Assembly (NCBI RefSeq): GCF_036208045.1
Contig: NZ_CP121472.1
Coordinates: 3,793,531-3,857,530, forward strand
DNA: 64,000 nt
Direction: 5' to 3'
From: Thiorhodovibrio winogradskyi
GTDB lineage: Bacteria > Pseudomonadota > Gammaproteobacteria > Chromatiales > Chromatiaceae
The notes beneath the pieces were generated by a model that was not told the origin of the DNA, did not search any database, and saw only the letters and a list, made by a program, of their open reading frames with translations. Positions 62,987 to 64,000 of the stretch are shown piece by piece; position 1 is the first letter of the stretch; each line of letters begins with the position of its first letter. Made by a program: the position numbers and the translations under genes.

Positions 62987-63781
62987 TTAAACATCAAACA
63001 CCCAGCGAAAACGAAAAATCTCGAGCAACGCCCCTGTAATGGCGCCAGCAACCGCGCCCGCCATCAGCGTGCCTGGCAAACTGTCGGGTAAGGCCATCAG
63101 CGCCATCGCCATTGGACTGGAGACATCGCCGGCAATCGACTTTGACACAATCCAAACGCTTGCGGCTGTTAGCATGGAGACCACACCGATCACAAGCGCC
63201 TCTTTCCAACGGTTATCCAGCCCATCCACCCCTGCAAGGAAACGCACCCAAGGCCGGATTGTCACGACATAGATGACACCATTGACGGACACTAAAAAGG
63301 CCACGGTGACAATCTCAAGCTGTCCTACTACCGGGAAATAGGGTGCTGCCAGCGCCAGCAAGGCACCGCAGAAGGCACCAGAAGCCATGCCTGCCACCGC
63401 CTTCGCGACAACATGAGAGGTGCAGGCACTCGGAAAACTGACAAAGAACCCCCCAGCGATGCCCGCCACCAAGCCGACAAAAGCAGGCTGCCACAGGGCC
63501 GTCGCGGCACCTGGAACCAGCAGTATGATGGACCCGGTCGACACTCCGATCAGGCTCGCGGCAACAGCGACCTGACGCGCGCCGTACAACATGGAGCCAG
63601 CACCACCAGCCAGGGCCGCCGCAGGGACAAAGGCCCAAGAGCCAAGATTCGCCAAACGGAAGAGATCTTCAAGTGCCACGAAAAGTGGCGCGTAAATGAC
63701 GCCAACAATGGCCCAAATGAGCGCGCGCAGCATTATATGGCGTTTTTCCGATGCCGCCGCGGCATAAGTTGAATTCGTCAT
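62987..63781 (-). CDS. Polytopic membrane protein of unknown function
   Basis: 264 residues from ATG 63781, with about seven to eight hydrophobic segments. The sequence is Ala/Gly-rich with small-residue motifs (GAGSMLYGARQVAVAASLIG, ALWQPAFVGLVAGIAGGFFV), which suggests tightly packed helices. No family I can name. An upstream in-frame extension to 63883 is less likely. It ends 93 bp before rlmE. Confidence 0.6.
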   Translation of the reverse strand: MTNSTYAAAASEKRHIMLRALIWAIVGVIYAPLFVALEDLFRLANLGSWAFVPAAALAGGAGSMLYGARQVAVAASLIGVSTGSIILLVPGAATALWQPAFVGLVAGIAGGFFVSFPSACTSHVVAKAVAGMASGAFCGALLALAAPYFPVVGQLEIVTVAFLVSVNGVIYVVTIRPWVRFLAGVDGLDNRWKEALVIGVVSMLTAASVWIVSKSIAGDVSSPMAMALMALPDSLPGTLMAGAVAGAITGALLEIFRFRWVFDV

Positions 63782-64000
63782 CTGTTGATCGATGATACTG
63801 ACTGAAAAACCGCATGCACCAGACACCGGGGCCCCGGATGGAACATGACAGGATGGATGGTCGCCCTGGTGAGAGAACCACACTGAGCCGAACCTGAGCC
63901 GAACCTGAACCAGACTTGAACCTGGAGAGGGCCAACAGACTGAAGCGAAGCCAACATAGCCCGCTAAACAGGAGCTTACACAAGGCAGAGCTCACACCAG
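63782..64000. other. Window end, no gene recognised; 11-bp repeats
   Basis: GAGCCGAACCT occurs twice in tandem at 63885-63906, followed by a degenerate copy. No gene is recognised here before the window ends. Confidence 0.5.

Noticed and set aside
1-64000. tRNA or rRNA genes
   Set aside because: I saw no cloverleaf-like sequence with TTCGA-type arms or rRNA-like conserved blocks.

Overview
The window is 64 kb of GC-rich chromosomal DNA with dense gammaproteobacterial coding. The gene orders rnfABCDGE, rlmE-ftsH-folP-glmM and fur|bamE with rnfH-ratA point to a gammaproteobacterium. The anaerobic arylacetate module, Rnf, cytochrome P460/DUF2269 and the lack of any enteric-type context suggest a purple sulfur bacterium (Chromatiales). 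No photosynthesis gene lies in the window, so that placement is an inference. I saw no rRNA, tRNA, CRISPR array or intact insertion sequence.

Layout. 1-5.7 kb: the 3' end of a Fic gene, a CPxCG zinc protein, and a hybrid histidine kinase convergent with a PAS-GGDEF-EAL protein. 5.8-18.1 kb: an eroding accessory region. Defective copies of 6-phosphogluconate dehydrogenase, a VIT-type transporter, transaldolase, an Rpn-type nuclease, a YedE half, an MBL-fold protein, a DUF389 protein and a Uma2 nuclease sit between apparently intact genes (SSS symporter, ZIP transporter, glycogen-debranching-like enzyme, SodC, one YeeE/YedE protein, cytochrome P460, DUF2269). Several defects are clean in-frame internal deletions. 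18.2-24.5 kb: a SPOR-like protein, a small lipoprotein, an HlyD/ABC exporter operon, and a thioesterase-fetA-fetB operon.

24.8-34.3 kb: a one-directional module of sodium:solute symporter, its small accessory protein, an outer-membrane porin, indolepyruvate oxidoreductase IorAB, two phenylacetate-CoA ligases separated by an ACT-domain protein, and a PaaI-type thioesterase. It looks like import and CoA-activation of arylacetates joined to ferredoxin-dependent interconversion with arylpyruvates. After a beta-propeller-like membrane protein and a DUF3334 protein comes the complete rnf operon on the other strand (36.5-42.1 kb), a possible source of reduced ferredoxin.

42.6-54.4 kb: a small membrane protein, a Ser/Thr kinase, thiME, creA with a protoporphyrinogen-oxidase-like flavoprotein, a DUF3365 haem protein, RlpA, and an operon of acyl-CoA synthetase (MenE-like), a SCO-like protein and psd. 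54.4-64 kb: housekeeping genes fur, bamE, rnfH, ratA, an NSS transporter, glmM, folP, ftsH, rlmE and a polytopic membrane protein.

A recurrent feature is short tandem repeats with 11-20 bp units. They cluster at the ends of genes and in intergenic gaps, and within genes the units are multiples of 3 (12, 15 or 18 bp). The clearest are 5 x 15 bp at 48711, 4 x 15 bp at 55526, 5 x 12 bp at 40805, 4 x 12 bp at 12042 and 4 x 12 bp at 62063.
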